64,000 nt of DNA from an uncultured Oceanospirillaceae bacterium (GTDB lineage: Bacteria; Pseudomonadota; Gammaproteobacteria; Pseudomonadales; Oceanobacteraceae). This document shows positions 37,999 to 47,751 of the stretch, piece after piece; the first letter of the stretch is position 1, and each line of letters starts with the position of its first letter. The notes beneath the pieces were generated by a model, which saw nothing but the letters and a program-made list of their open reading frames with translations, was not told where the DNA came from and searched no databases. Both the position numbers and the translations under genes were made by a program. The DNA lies in assembly GCA_937974825.1 (NCBI GenBank), contig CALJVD010000033.1:33685-97684 (forward strand). The letters are read 5' to 3'.

Positions 37999-38673
37999 CT
38001 ACAGCCAGCCTCGCCTTGCAAAGGACTCGCAATAGCCGTCCCCAACGATTAAATGATCCAGTACTTTTATATCGACTAAGTTTAAAGCATTGCGTAAACG
38101 TTCGGTAATCGCACGATCAGCGCTGCTTGGTTCGGCAATGCCTGACGGGTGGTTGTGTACCAGTATGATAGCAGCGGCGCCTTGGGCAAGTGCTAACTTA
38201 ACGACTTCTCTTGGATAGACCGCAGCGCTATCAATGGTGCCGCGAAATAACTCTGTGTATTTAAGAACCCGATGTTGGTTGTCGAGTAAAAGGCAGGCGA
38301 AGACTTCGTAATCTAGGTCGCGTAATTTGGATTGTAAATATTGCTGAGTAATTTCAGGACTGGTTAAGGCGTTACTGCGGTGCAGTTGTTCTTCAAAATG
38401 CCTTCTAGCCATTTCAAGCACGGCTTGTAATTGTGCGTATTTGGCTGGTCCTAAGCCTAAGTGCTGACAAAACTCTTCTTTACCTGCTGTTAGTAATGCT
38501 CGTAAGCTACCAAAGCTTATGAGTAATTCTCGTGCTAAGTCGACGGCGCTTTTCCCTTTAATGCCTGTCCTTAAAAAAATCGCTAATAATTCAGCGTCGG
38601 AAAGATTGTCTGCTCCTCGGTTAAGAAGTTTTTCTCGCGGGCGCTCAGACTCTGGCCAGTTGTTTATTCCCAT
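37999..38673 (-). CDS. radC: RadC family JAMM-domain protein
   Basis: UPF0758/RadC protein with an N-terminal helix-hairpin-helix region ([20 protein letters not shown], 23-42) and a C-terminal JAMM/MPN metalloprotease-like domain. The metal motif is HNHPSG followed by D after ten residues (SSADRAI). [16 protein letters not shown] is strongly conserved. The historical DNA-repair role is not supported experimentally; function unknown. It is divergent from coaBC, the same arrangement as in E. coli and Pseudomonas. Confidence 0.93.
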   Translation of the reverse strand: MGINNWPESERPREKLLNRGADNLSDAELLAIFLRTGIKGKSAVDLARELLISFGSLRALLTAGKEEFCQHLGLGPAKYAQLQAVLEMARRHFEEQLHRSNALTSPEITQQYLQSKLRDLDYEVFACLLLDNQHRVLKYTELFRGTIDSAAVYPREVVKLALAQGAAAIILVHNHPSGIAEPSSADRAITERLRNALNLVDIKVLDHLIVGDGYCESFARRGWL

Positions 38674-38877
38674 GGGGTTCCCTACTCTAGTGAATAATTT
38701 GCTAATTAATTAGCATTGAAGGCAAATAAAACAATTAGAAATGGCGTTCTGGGGCGTTAAATCGCTCTTTTGTCTGAGTGGCAGTATAAAAATACAGAGC
38801 AAGACTGAAACTTTGGGTCAGCTTCTTATATACTGCGCACACTTTATTCATTACCACTAGCGCAGCGTACTAATATT

Positions 38878-40098
38878 ATGATGCAGTCACTGAGCAATAA
38901 ACGAATTCTATTGGGTGTTACCGGAGGCATTGCCGCCTACAAGTCAGCCGAGCTTGTGCGTGCTTTAACTAAGTCTGGTGCTGAGGTGCGTGTCGTAATG
39001 ACTGCTGCAGCGATGGAGTTTATTACGCCGTTAACGTTGCAGGCTTTATCTGGGCACCCTGTGCATCACGCCATGCTGGATCCTGAAGCGGAGGCTGGTA
39101 TGGGGCATATTGAGTTAGCGCGCTGGGCCGACGTTGTCTTAATCGCGCCGGCCAGTGCCGATAGTATTGCACGCCTATCCGCCGGTATGGGGAACGACTT
39201 ATTAACGACCTTATGCTTGGCAAGTAGTGCGCCCTTAGTGTTGGCGCCGGCAATGAACCAAGCCATGTGGCGTGATGAAACCACTCAAGCCAATATTCAG
39301 CGCTTACTAGAATTAAAAGGACATCGTCTGCACCTGTTTGGACCCGACGAAGGTATTCAAGCCTGTGGAGATGTGGGTCCAGGTCGGATGCTTGAGCCAG
39401 AGTTCTTAGCAAAACAATTAGCCGCTATGTTAACGGTCGGCAGCCTGGCAGGTCGCCATGTGGTAATTACCGCTGGTCCAACGCGTGAAGCCATCGACCC
39501 TGTGCGTTATATTTCCAATCATAGTTCAGGAAAAATGGGGTTCGCCTTAGCGGAAGCGGCTCGTGATGCCGGTGCTAAAGTCACAGTCATTTGTGGGCCA
39601 GTAAATTTACTAACTCCAGATCGTGTTAACAGAATAGACGTTGTTAGTGCAGAAGATATGCTACAAGCCTCACTGAATGAAATTGAAGGCGCCGATATTT
39701 TTATTGCGGCAGCGGCCGTGGCAGATTATCGTCCAGAATTGTGCGCTAATCATAAAATCAAAAAGACGGTTAACAAAGATACGTTAGAACTTAAATTAGT
39801 AAAAACTCCTGATATTGTCGCAACCGTCGCGCAGCATGAAAAGCGTCCGTTTACCGTGGGGTTTGCAGCAGAAACACAAAACGTGGAAGACTACGCGCAC
39901 AATAAAATGCAGAGTAAAAACTTAGATATGATTGTCGCTAACGATGTATCGCGCACCGATATCGGCTTTAACAGCGATCAAAATGCCGTAACAGTATTCA
40001 GTCGTCATACGCAGCTAAGTATGGCGATTCCACAAAGTAGTAAATACAATGTGGCGACACAAATTATTACGCAAGTGGCCCAACAATTTAATTCTTAG
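38878..40098 (+). CDS. coaBC: Bifunctional phosphopantothenoylcysteine decarboxylase/synthetase
   Basis: Two consecutive steps of coenzyme A synthesis. The N-terminal CoaC flavin domain shows [16 protein letters not shown] (13-28), APAMNQAMW and [14 protein letters not shown] with the catalytic cysteine. The C-terminal CoaB domain shows [22 protein letters not shown] and the KIKKT lysine cluster. Length is 406 aa. No clear ribosome-binding site precedes the double ATG at 38878. Followed by dut after ten bases. Confidence 0.96.
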   Translation: MMQSLSNKRILLGVTGGIAAYKSAELVRALTKSGAEVRVVMTAAAMEFITPLTLQALSGHPVHHAMLDPEAEAGMGHIELARWADVVLIAPASADSIARLSAGMGNDLLTTLCLASSAPLVLAPAMNQAMWRDETTQANIQRLLELKGHRLHLFGPDEGIQACGDVGPGRMLEPEFLAKQLAAMLTVGSLAGRHVVITAGPTREAIDPVRYISNHSSGKMGFALAEAARDAGAKVTVICGPVNLLTPDRVNRIDVVSAEDMLQASLNEIEGADIFIAAAAVADYRPELCANHKIKKTVNKDTLELKLVKTPDIVATVAQHEKRPFTVGFAAETQNVEDYAHNKMQSKNLDMIVANDVSRTDIGFNSDQNAVTVFSRHTQLSMAIPQSSKYNVATQIITQVAQQFNS

Positions 40099-40108
40099 AG
40101 GGAAAGTA

Positions 40109-40564
40109 ATGCATAAGTTACAGGTGAAAGTATTAGATCCGCGTATTGGCGACAGTATTCCCATGCCAGAATACGCAACCACTGGTTCGGCCGGTTTAGA
40201 TCTGCGTGCATGTATTGATTCACCCATCACCCTGAAACCAGGCGAAACCCAATTGATTCGAACAGGGTTATCTATTTATATTGAAGACCCAAATTTAGCC
40301 GCCATGATTCTGCCACGTTCAGGCTTAGGTCATAAGCACGGTATTGTACTTGGTAATTTAGTGGGCTTAATCGATTCTGATTATCAGGGTGAGTTGATGG
40401 TAAGCTGCTGGAATCGTGGGCAAAATAACTTTACTCTTGATGTGGGTGAAAGATTGGCTCAGTTAGTGCTTGTGCCAGTGGTACAGGCTGAGTTTGAATT
40501 AGTCTCAGAATTTACCGCAACTGAACGTGGTGAAGGTGGATTTGGACACTCCGGTCGTCAATAA
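40109..40564 (+). CDS. dut: dUTP diphosphatase
   Basis: Trimeric dUTPase hydrolysing dUTP to dUMP. The five motifs are seen in order: [37 protein letters not shown] and the C-terminal [12 protein letters not shown] start at ATG 40109 ([10 protein letters not shown], 151 aa) after GAGGGAAAG; the longer open frame would run back into coaBC. Gene order coaBC-dut-algC-argB is the Pseudomonas order. Confidence 0.97.
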   Translation: MHKLQVKVLDPRIGDSIPMPEYATTGSAGLDLRACIDSPITLKPGETQLIRTGLSIYIEDPNLAAMILPRSGLGHKHGIVLGNLVGLIDSDYQGELMVSCWNRGQNNFTLDVGERLAQLVLVPVVQAEFELVSEFTATERGEGGFGHSGRQ

Positions 40565-40607
40565 CGATAGCTGGAGGATGTAAATAAAAACGCAAGGAAG
40601 AGTCAGC

Positions 40608-41723
40608 ATGGCAAGCGCAAAAGCACCGAAACGTACGCTTACATATTACAGTCGATTAGCATTATGGCTGTCGTTGTTAATCATAGCGGCAGGGCTATCA
40701 GCACAGAGTTTACAGCTCAATATGCTAACGCAAAGCAATGTCGACTCATCCTTCACTCAAGCGATGGCTGAACAAATCGAACGAGTGTTTCAGTTACGCA
40801 TTCAAGATACCAAAAACCTGCAAAAAGCAGCCAGTGAGCACCCTTATACATTGAATGCCCTGCAAGAGGGCGATGACGCTTGGCTTGAAGAGTTAAAGCG
40901 CTTCTTACCTGGCAGTCAAAAAGTGTATGTCTTAGATTCTGACGGCGCGAGCAAAGTCCACGAAAGCTTTGGTTATACAGTACAAGAGCTCGTAAACCGT
41001 ACCCTGAAAGGCGCTGAGATGAGGTTAGAGGCGGTAGTTGCTAAGGGTGAAACCAAGTTCTATTGGACCACGCCCATCTACACCGGCCGCAGTATACGAG
41101 GGGTGTTGTTGGTAGAGTATGGCGACACCTGGTTAAAGCAGTTGCAGCAAGTGGTCAGTCCTAATCTTGGTCAAACCATATTAACCCAACGCTTTAACGC
41201 ACAGGGTAATGGCATAGAGCTATTTAAAGTGGGTGAAGCAGGTAATAACCCGTCTTTAGCGACCACGGTTGCTGTAAACGATATCTGGTTTTTGACTTAT
41301 ACCCCTAATGACAAGCGTCCGACACTGTCTCTAATGCCGTTAACTACACCATGGGTAGCAGTGTTAGTAACAACCGTTCTGCTAATGCTTTTGCTTATGT
41401 ATTTACAGCGTCGAGAGATCAGACAAAATCAATACAAGCTCATTACCTTTGTGCGCACGCTAACAAGACAGGGCGATACCGAGCTGCCTAAGTTTAGTAT
41501 TCGTTTATTCCATGATTTAGCCGCCAGTATTGCTAGCCAAGTACGCCCTGCTGCAAGAAAAGTTCAGATCGATGATGCACGTACAGAAAAACCAGACTTA
41601 GCCATCGAACCCTTACGACAAAAGCCCTATCGAGTAACGCCAACACGCCAGCCTGAAGACGGTATGGTTGTTGAGGAAATGAATGAGGATGAAGCAAGCT
41701 CATATGAGCCCGATCGAGATTAA
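40608..41723 (+). CDS. Membrane protein with periplasmic sensor-like domain, upstream of algC
   Basis: Not a named family that I can identify with certainty. It has 371 residues with one N-terminal membrane helix (about 16-34), a periplasmic domain of about 200 residues and a second helix (about 248-266). RRE-rich cytoplasmic sequence and a charged, acidic tail follow. This is the shape of a Cache-type sensor without an output domain. Its end overlaps algC by 41 bases in another frame. In many Pseudomonas genomes I recall AlgC annotated with a long membrane-containing N-terminal extension; here the corresponding part is a separate reading frame. It may localise or regulate AlgC. Confidence 0.72.
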   Translation: MASAKAPKRTLTYYSRLALWLSLLIIAAGLSAQSLQLNMLTQSNVDSSFTQAMAEQIERVFQLRIQDTKNLQKAASEHPYTLNALQEGDDAWLEELKRFLPGSQKVYVLDSDGASKVHESFGYTVQELVNRTLKGAEMRLEAVVAKGETKFYWTTPIYTGRSIRGVLLVEYGDTWLKQLQQVVSPNLGQTILTQRFNAQGNGIELFKVGEAGNNPSLATTVAVNDIWFLTYTPNDKRPTLSLMPLTTPWVAVLVTTVLLMLLLMYLQRREIRQNQYKLITFVRTLTRQGDTELPKFSIRLFHDLAASIASQVRPAARKVQIDDARTEKPDLAIEPLRQKPYRVTPTRQPEDGMVVEEMNEDEASSYEPDRD

Positions 41724-43098
41724 TCCAACCATTTTTCGTGCCTACGATATTCGTGGCATCGTTAATCAAGATTTAAATAACGATGCCTTATATTGGATAG
41801 GGCGAGCCGTTGCTTCAGAAGTGTTAGCTCAAGGGTTTAGCAAGTTAAATTTAGCTTGGGATGGGCGCATATCCAGTCCTGAACTGGCCCAAGCCTTTGC
41901 ACAAGGCGCACTAAAAAGCGGTTGTGATGTTCGTAGGCTAGGCGCGCAACCAACCGGTCTTTTGTATTACTCAACTCATGTCACCGATACGCCCTGTGGC
42001 GTTATGATTACCGGCAGTCATAACCCGGCTAACTATAACGGCGTTAAGATTGTGATTGATCAACAAGCGTTAAGTGGTGATCAAATTCAATCTTTGTACC
42101 GTCGTATTGTCCAGCAACAGCTAGCCAATGTTGGCGTAGATGGCAAACTCGGTGAAGAAGATCTAAGCCCTTCGTATATTCAAGCCATTGTTGAGCCGAC
42201 CCGCATAAAGCGCCCACTCAAAATAGTGGTTGATGCAGGTAACGGCATAGGTGGACCATTAGCAAAACAAGTACTTGAGGCATTAAACCTTGAAGCAACT
42301 TACTTATTTTGTGATGTAGATGGCACTTTTCCTAATCATCATCCAGATCCTGGAGTGCCAGAAAACCTAGCCACCTTGCAACGTACCGTGCTTGAGGAGC
42401 AGGCTGATTTAGGGCTCGCCTATGACGGTGATGCCGACCGAATCGCTATCGTCGATAATCAAGGTGCAATTATCTGGCCCGACAAACTCTTAATGCTGTT
42501 GTTGCAAGACGCCTTGCCAAGGCACACACAAGCGACTGTTATTTATGATGTGAAGTCATCAGGTTATATAGCATCGCTTGTGAAAGAATTAGGTGGGACT
42601 GCCATTATGACACCAACGGGGCATTCCATTATGAAACGAAAAATGAAAGAACATAATGCGTTGTACGGCGGTGAGTTTAGCGGGCACTTGTATATTAATG
42701 ACCGCTGGTTTGGCTTTGATGATGGAATCTTTGCCGGGGTACGAATTTTAGAGGTGTTGAGTCAGTACTCGCAAAGCAGCAGTGCGGTGTTTAATAAAAT
42801 CCCGTTAGAAATCAGCACCCCAGAAATAACACTGGATGTTAGCGAAGATGAGAAGTTTGAAATAATCGAACGTCTAGCGCAAGACAAAGACTTCTTACAG
42901 GGTGCTACAGTACATAAGGTTGATGGTTTAAGGTTGGAGTTTGATCAGGGGTGGTGCTTAATTCGAGCATCCAATACAACGCCCAAACTTACCTTACGTT
43001 TTGCTGCAGAGACAGACGCCAATATCCACCTGCTTAAGCAGCGTGTAAAAGCAGCACTTACTAAATGCGCTCCTAATTTATCGACAACAAAAATTTAA
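41683..43098 (+). CDS. algC: Phosphomannomutase/phosphoglucomutase
   Basis: Interconverts 1- and 6-phosphates of mannose and glucose for LPS and exopolysaccharide precursors. FRAYDIRG opens the enzyme. The phosphoserine loop is MITGSHNP (S112), the metal loop DGDADR, the sugar loop GGEFSGHLY and the phosphate site RASNTTPKLTLRF. ATG 41683 follows GAGG at seven bases; ATG 41704 is an alternative giving seven residues fewer. The start lies inside the preceding membrane-protein gene, so translation is probably coupled. About 464-471 aa, the size of P. aeruginosa AlgC. Confidence 0.94.
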   Translation: MRMKQAHMSPIEINPTIFRAYDIRGIVNQDLNNDALYWIGRAVASEVLAQGFSKLNLAWDGRISSPELAQAFAQGALKSGCDVRRLGAQPTGLLYYSTHVTDTPCGVMITGSHNPANYNGVKIVIDQQALSGDQIQSLYRRIVQQQLANVGVDGKLGEEDLSPSYIQAIVEPTRIKRPLKIVVDAGNGIGGPLAKQVLEALNLEATYLFCDVDGTFPNHHPDPGVPENLATLQRTVLEEQADLGLAYDGDADRIAIVDNQGAIIWPDKLLMLLLQDALPRHTQATVIYDVKSSGYIASLVKELGGTAIMTPTGHSIMKRKMKEHNALYGGEFSGHLYINDRWFGFDDGIFAGVRILEVLSQYSQSSSAVFNKIPLEISTPEITLDVSEDEKFEIIERLAQDKDFLQGATVHKVDGLRLEFDQGWCLIRASNTTPKLTLRFAAETDANIHLLKQRVKAALTKCAPNLSTTKI

Positions 43099-43179
43099 TC
43101 TTGATGAATAAAGTTTTTGTTGTATTCAATCCTAAATAAATTTAAGTTAGCAAACGCTCACTTCCCCATAGGATTTTAA

Positions 43180-44157
<978 letters not shown>

Positions 44158-44168
44158 GAGTTGGTTGA

Positions 44169-44786
44169 ATGTCGGGTACTGAACAGATCTCACGCCGTGA
44201 GCAAATACTACAAGCGTTGGTTTCTATGTTAGAAAACAACCAAGGCGGTCGTATTACAACGGCGACCCTGGCAAAAGAAGTTGGGGTGTCTGAGGCTGCC
44301 TTATATCGTCACTTTCCTAGTAAAGCAAAAATGTTTGAAGGCTTGATCGCTTTTATTGAAGAAACCGTCTTTAGTCGTGTTAGCCGCATACTGCAAGACT
44401 TCGATACTGCCTCCATTCGTTGTGAAACCATTTTAACTTTAGTGCTTACATTTGCAGAAAAAAACCCTGGCATGTGCCGTTTGCTAACCGGTGATGCCTT
44501 AGTGGGTGAAACCGAGCGCTTGCACGAAAGAATGCATAACTTTTTTGAAAAGATTGAAACGCAATTAAAGCAAGTATTGCGTGAAGCTGAAATGCGAGAA
44601 AAGAAAGTGGCAGTGCAAACAGTTAGTGCCACTGCAAACTTGCTAACAGCGGTATTAGAAGGCCGCATTCGTCAATATGTGCGTAGTGATTTTAAGACGT
44701 TGCCGACCCAATATTGGCCGGAACAATGGCAGCTACTTAATCATGCTATATTGCGCGACGTTGATTTAGAGCGTCTTCCTGTTTAG
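44169..44786 (+). CDS. slmA: Nucleoid occlusion factor SlmA
   Basis: TetR-family DNA-binding protein that blocks FtsZ assembly over the chromosome. SRREQILQALVSMLE (9-23), the helix-turn-helix TTATLAKEVGVSEAALYRHF and PSKAKMFEGLIAFIEETVF match SlmA rather than a ligand-responsive TetR. Length 205 aa is close to E. coli SlmA (198). AGGAG precedes ATG 44169. It is joined to argB here; in E. coli slmA sits between dut and pyrE. Confidence 0.92.
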   Translation: MSGTEQISRREQILQALVSMLENNQGGRITTATLAKEVGVSEAALYRHFPSKAKMFEGLIAFIEETVFSRVSRILQDFDTASIRCETILTLVLTFAEKNPGMCRLLTGDALVGETERLHERMHNFFEKIETQLKQVLREAEMREKKVAVQTVSATANLLTAVLEGRIRQYVRSDFKTLPTQYWPEQWQLLNHAILRDVDLERLPV

Positions 44787-44806
44787 CGCAGAGAAGACAG
44801 CCAAAA

Positions 44807-44842
44807 GACGGAAAGTAGCACAACGTTTACCTGCTTTTCGTC
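44807..44842 (+). repeat. 12-base-pair hairpin between slmA and lptM
   Basis: GACGGAAAGTAG (44807-44818) can pair along its whole length with CTGCTTTTCGTC (44831-44842), with two G-T pairs and a 12-base loop. There is no T-run, so it is not a classical terminator. It could protect the argB-slmA transcript end. Confidence 0.45.
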
Positions 44843-44875
44843 CAATAAATTTGAATAAGCAAACCAGAGCTTCTT

Positions 44876-44992
44876 ATGCGCGTATTATTAATTTTAATGT
44901 CAGTAATGCTCCTAACGGCATGCGGCCAAAAAGGACCGTTGTACTTGCCTGAGGCATCAACAACAACCCACACAACAGAAGCAGCACTTTAA
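44876..44992 (+). CDS. lptM: LptM-type LPS-assembly lipoprotein (YifL family)
   Basis: A 38-residue lipoprotein, MRVLLILMSVMLLTACGQKG followed by PLYLPE and a short Thr-rich tail. The lipobox LTAC has Cys16, and CGQKGPLYLP is the invariant signature of this family. In E. coli LptM mimics LPS to promote LptD-LptE oxidative assembly in the outer membrane. It lies one base before lysA, the conserved position upstream of lysA/dapF. Easy to miss because of its size. The ribosome-binding site is weak (GAG, seven bases upstream). Confidence 0.93.
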   Translation: MRVLLILMSVMLLTACGQKGPLYLPEASTTTHTTEAAL

Positions 44993-44993
44993 T

Positions 44994-46247
44994 ATGTCAA
45001 AATTTACCTATAAAAATGGCAGTTTACATGCCGAAAATGTTTCCTTAACAGCGCTTGCTGAACAGTATGGAACACCTCTTTACGTATACTCTAAGGCTGC
45101 ATTTAGTCAGCATTTTCTTGAGTTCCAAAACGCGCTAGGTGATTGGCCACATTTAGTCTGCTATGCCGTTAAAGCTAACTCTAACTTAGCCGTATTGAAT
45201 GTGTTGGCAAAGTTAGGCGCAGGGTTCGATATCGTTAGTGTTGGTGAGCTTGAGCGTGTTATTGCCGCTGGTGGTGATCCTAAAAAAGCGGTGTTTTCTG
45301 GTGTTGGTAAACAATCTGCTGAAATGAAGCGTGCGTTAGAAGTAGGTGTTTACTGCTTCAACGTAGAATCAGAAGCTGAATTAGAGCGCTTAAGTCGAGT
45401 AGCGACCGAGCTACAGATTCCTGCACGAGTGTCATTGCGTGTGAATCCAGACGTCGACGCCAAAACACACCCTTATATTTCTACCGGTTTAAAAGATAAT
45501 AAGTTTGGTATTGATATTAACGAAGCACCACGCATTTACGCTAAGGCTAAAACCTTACCTAACTTAAATGTTGTGGGTGTCGATTGTCATATTGGTAGTC
45601 AGTTAACCGAGATTACCCCATTTTTAGACGCATTAGACCGTGTGTTAAAACTGGTGGATAACCTTGCTGAGCAGGGTATTAAAATTGAACATTTAGATTT
45701 AGGTGGTGGCTTAGGTGTTCGCTACCAAGATGAAAATCCAGCCACAGCAGCCGAGTATATTGCCGCGGTTAAAGAGCGTTTAGGTGATCGTCAATTCAAA
45801 TTAATATTCGAACCAGGCCGTTATATTGCAGCTAATGCTGGTGTTTTCTTAACCCGTGTCGAATATTTAAAGCTTAACGAATACAAAAACTTCGCCATTA
45901 TCGATGGTGCGATGAATGACCTTATTCGCCCTGCACTGTACGCAGCATGGCAAGAAATTCGTCCGCTAAAAGAAAACAGTACAGAACCTGTTCGTACTTA
46001 TGATTTAGTCGGACCTGTCTGTGAAACTGGAGACTTCTTAGGCAAAGACCGCGACTTAGCCTTAGCTGAGAACGACCTACTGGCGGTTATGTCAGCCGGT
46101 GCTTATGGCTTTGTAATGGCGTCTAACTATAACTCACGTGGCCGTGCTGCTGAGGTGATGGTGGACGGTGACCAGCACTACTTAGTACGCGAGCGTGAAA
46201 CGGTAGAAAGCTTATTCGCGGGTGAGCATTTATTACCTAATTCGTAA
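44994..46247 (+). CDS. lysA: Diaminopimelate decarboxylase
   Basis: PLP enzyme making lysine from meso-diaminopimelate. The PLP lysine lies in CYAVKANSN (near 60), HIGSQ near 205 and GGGLGVRY near 242 bind phosphate, and the catalytic cysteine lies in GPVCETGDF near 345. At 417 aa it is full length with all sites intact. Since it needs meso-DAP, a working epimerase must exist somewhere in the genome, which matters for the unusual next gene. Confidence 0.96.
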   Translation: MSKFTYKNGSLHAENVSLTALAEQYGTPLYVYSKAAFSQHFLEFQNALGDWPHLVCYAVKANSNLAVLNVLAKLGAGFDIVSVGELERVIAAGGDPKKAVFSGVGKQSAEMKRALEVGVYCFNVESEAELERLSRVATELQIPARVSLRVNPDVDAKTHPYISTGLKDNKFGIDINEAPRIYAKAKTLPNLNVVGVDCHIGSQLTEITPFLDALDRVLKLVDNLAEQGIKIEHLDLGGGLGVRYQDENPATAAEYIAAVKERLGDRQFKLIFEPGRYIAANAGVFLTRVEYLKLNEYKNFAIIDGAMNDLIRPALYAAWQEIRPLKENSTEPVRTYDLVGPVCETGDFLGKDRDLALAENDLLAVMSAGAYGFVMASNYNSRGRAAEVMVDGDQHYLVRERETVESLFAGEHLLPNS

Positions 46248-46250
46248 AAT

Positions 46251-47069
46251 ATGTTACTTAAGTTCATAAAAATGCGCAGCCTTGGGCAAGACTTTGTTGT
46301 CATTGAATTGCTTACTCAGGCCGCGCGAGCGCACCACTTACCTGTGAGCCATTGGGCAGATGCCCGTGTGGGCATAGGTTTTAGCTATTTGCTCCTTATA
46401 GAGCAGCCGCTAAGACCAAACACAGACTTTAGCCTGCGCGTACTCGATGCCGATGGCAAAGAGGTTGGCAATATCAGTGGTGCGGTGGCTTGTGCAACAC
46501 GCTATGTGTTAGATCGCGGTTTAACAGGCCAAAATAAAATTAAGTTTTTTATTGGCGGTACGCCCGTCAATGCGGAAGTAAAAGGGCAGCGGATTAAAAT
46601 CAATCGAGGTCGACCGATACTCGAGCCTGATCAAATTCCATTTCAAGCCGAGCGCTACAAATCGGAATACGATATTGCTGTCGAAGGTATTGGTCAGGTA
46701 CAGCTTGGAGTATTAGCACTGACACATGCTCATACCATTGCACGCACCGAAGAACTGGATGATTTGCCCGTAAATAAATGGGGCAATAGCATACAAAAAC
46801 AGAAAGACCTGCCTGAAAACGGTCGCTTCTGTGCCGTTCAAACCGTTACAGACGATCATTTAAGATTGCGTTGTCAGTATGCAGAATACTGGGATGAAAG
46901 CGCGTGTGCGGCGGTAATATCAGCACAGTTACGTGGCTGGGTGGGTTCGGTGGTCACCGTTGCGCATGGCAGCGATGAAGCCTTAGTGGAATGGAGCGGT
47001 CAAACGCAGCATCCTGTTTATCTCACCAGCACCGTTAATAAAATATATGACGGCCGTATCATTTTTTGA
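46251..47069 (+). CDS. Degenerate DapF-like protein (probable pseudoenzyme)
   Basis: It occupies the dapF place three bases after lysA and keeps the DapF length (272 aa) and frame blocks: MLLKFIKMRSLGQDFVVIEL at the start, ADGKEV near 67-72 and HPVYLTSTVNKIYDG near the end. Compared with E. coli DapF, the catalytic Cys73 in CGNGAR is replaced (Ile75 in VGNISGAVAC). The second catalytic cysteine in ACGSG is deleted (YWDESACAAV). Asn11 is Gln13, the FDQ loop is FSY, the Asn of FNADG is Asp66, the GNPH loop is LTHAH, and the YERGAGET loop is gone. No frameshift or internal stop exists, so the protein is probably made but cannot epimerise diaminopimelate. Its role is unknown. Confidence 0.85.
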   Translation: MLLKFIKMRSLGQDFVVIELLTQAARAHHLPVSHWADARVGIGFSYLLLIEQPLRPNTDFSLRVLDADGKEVGNISGAVACATRYVLDRGLTGQNKIKFFIGGTPVNAEVKGQRIKINRGRPILEPDQIPFQAERYKSEYDIAVEGIGQVQLGVLALTHAHTIARTEELDDLPVNKWGNSIQKQKDLPENGRFCAVQTVTDDHLRLRCQYAEYWDESACAAVISAQLRGWVGSVVTVAHGSDEALVEWSGQTQHPVYLTSTVNKIYDGRIIF

Positions 47070-47078
47070 GGAACAATT

Positions 47079-47750
47079 ATGAGTCAACAGCCAAGACTTA
47101 CAGACGAAGATGTTCAGCAATATCTACAAGACAACCCTGACTTCTTTATTGGAAAGGATGATCTGCTTGCTGAGCTAAGTGTACCCCACCATGTTAATGG
47201 CACGGCCAGTTTGGTTGAGCGCCAGTTAGAAGTGTATCGCCAGCGTAACGTTGAATTAAGACAGCGTTTATCTGATCTTCTAGAAAACGCCCGTCGTAAT
47301 GATCAGCTGTTTGCTAAAAGTCGTCGATTAGTTTTAGCGTTGTTAGAAGCCAGTAACTGGATGGCCATTCAAAGTGTGTTGGATGACTCCTTTAGAGAAG
47401 ACTTTAATGTTGATGCTTGGTCGTTATTACATTTTACAGAGCGTCAGTTAGACGAGCCTTTACTGGCAATACGTAACTTAGAAACTCAACGTAACATTCA
47501 TCGTATTTTTAAAGGTCGTCGTGTGATCTGTGGTCAACTGAGTGACAAAGATATTGCCTCTTTGTTAGGTAAAACAGACTCAGGTGCCGGCTCAGTGGCA
47601 GCAGCACAGATCCGAGGCAACAGTAACCAAGGCATACTGACGCTTGCCAGTAAAGATCCGAGCTACTATCGCAGTTCAATGGATACAATGTTTCTAGACT
47701 ACATTGCCGATATTCTGTCTATACGATTATCGCAACTTCCTGTTAGTTAA
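47079..47750 (+). CDS. DUF484 family protein (GAF-like)
   Basis: DUF484 protein of 223 aa, a GAF-related fold of unknown function found next to dapF and xerC in Pseudomonas and enteric bacteria. The N-terminus LTDEDVQQYLQDNPDFFI (6-23) and the following helical HVNGTASLVERQLEVYRQRN are the family signature. The C-terminal half is GAF-like with SDKDIASLLG and GILTLAS. GAGGAA precedes ATG 47079. It starts nine bases after the DapF-like gene. Confidence 0.9.
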   Translation: MSQQPRLTDEDVQQYLQDNPDFFIGKDDLLAELSVPHHVNGTASLVERQLEVYRQRNVELRQRLSDLLENARRNDQLFAKSRRLVLALLEASNWMAIQSVLDDSFREDFNVDAWSLLHFTERQLDEPLLAIRNLETQRNIHRIFKGRRVICGQLSDKDIASLLGKTDSGAGSVAAAQIRGNSNQGILTLASKDPSYYRSSMDTMFLDYIADILSIRLSQLPVS

Positions 47751-47751
47751 T

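Noticed and set aside
46251..47069. DapF-like frame as a sequencing-error or frameshift pseudogene
   Set aside because: The frame is continuous over 272 codons with homology at both ends, and the lost motifs are substitutions and a short loop deletion rather than a shift into another frame.
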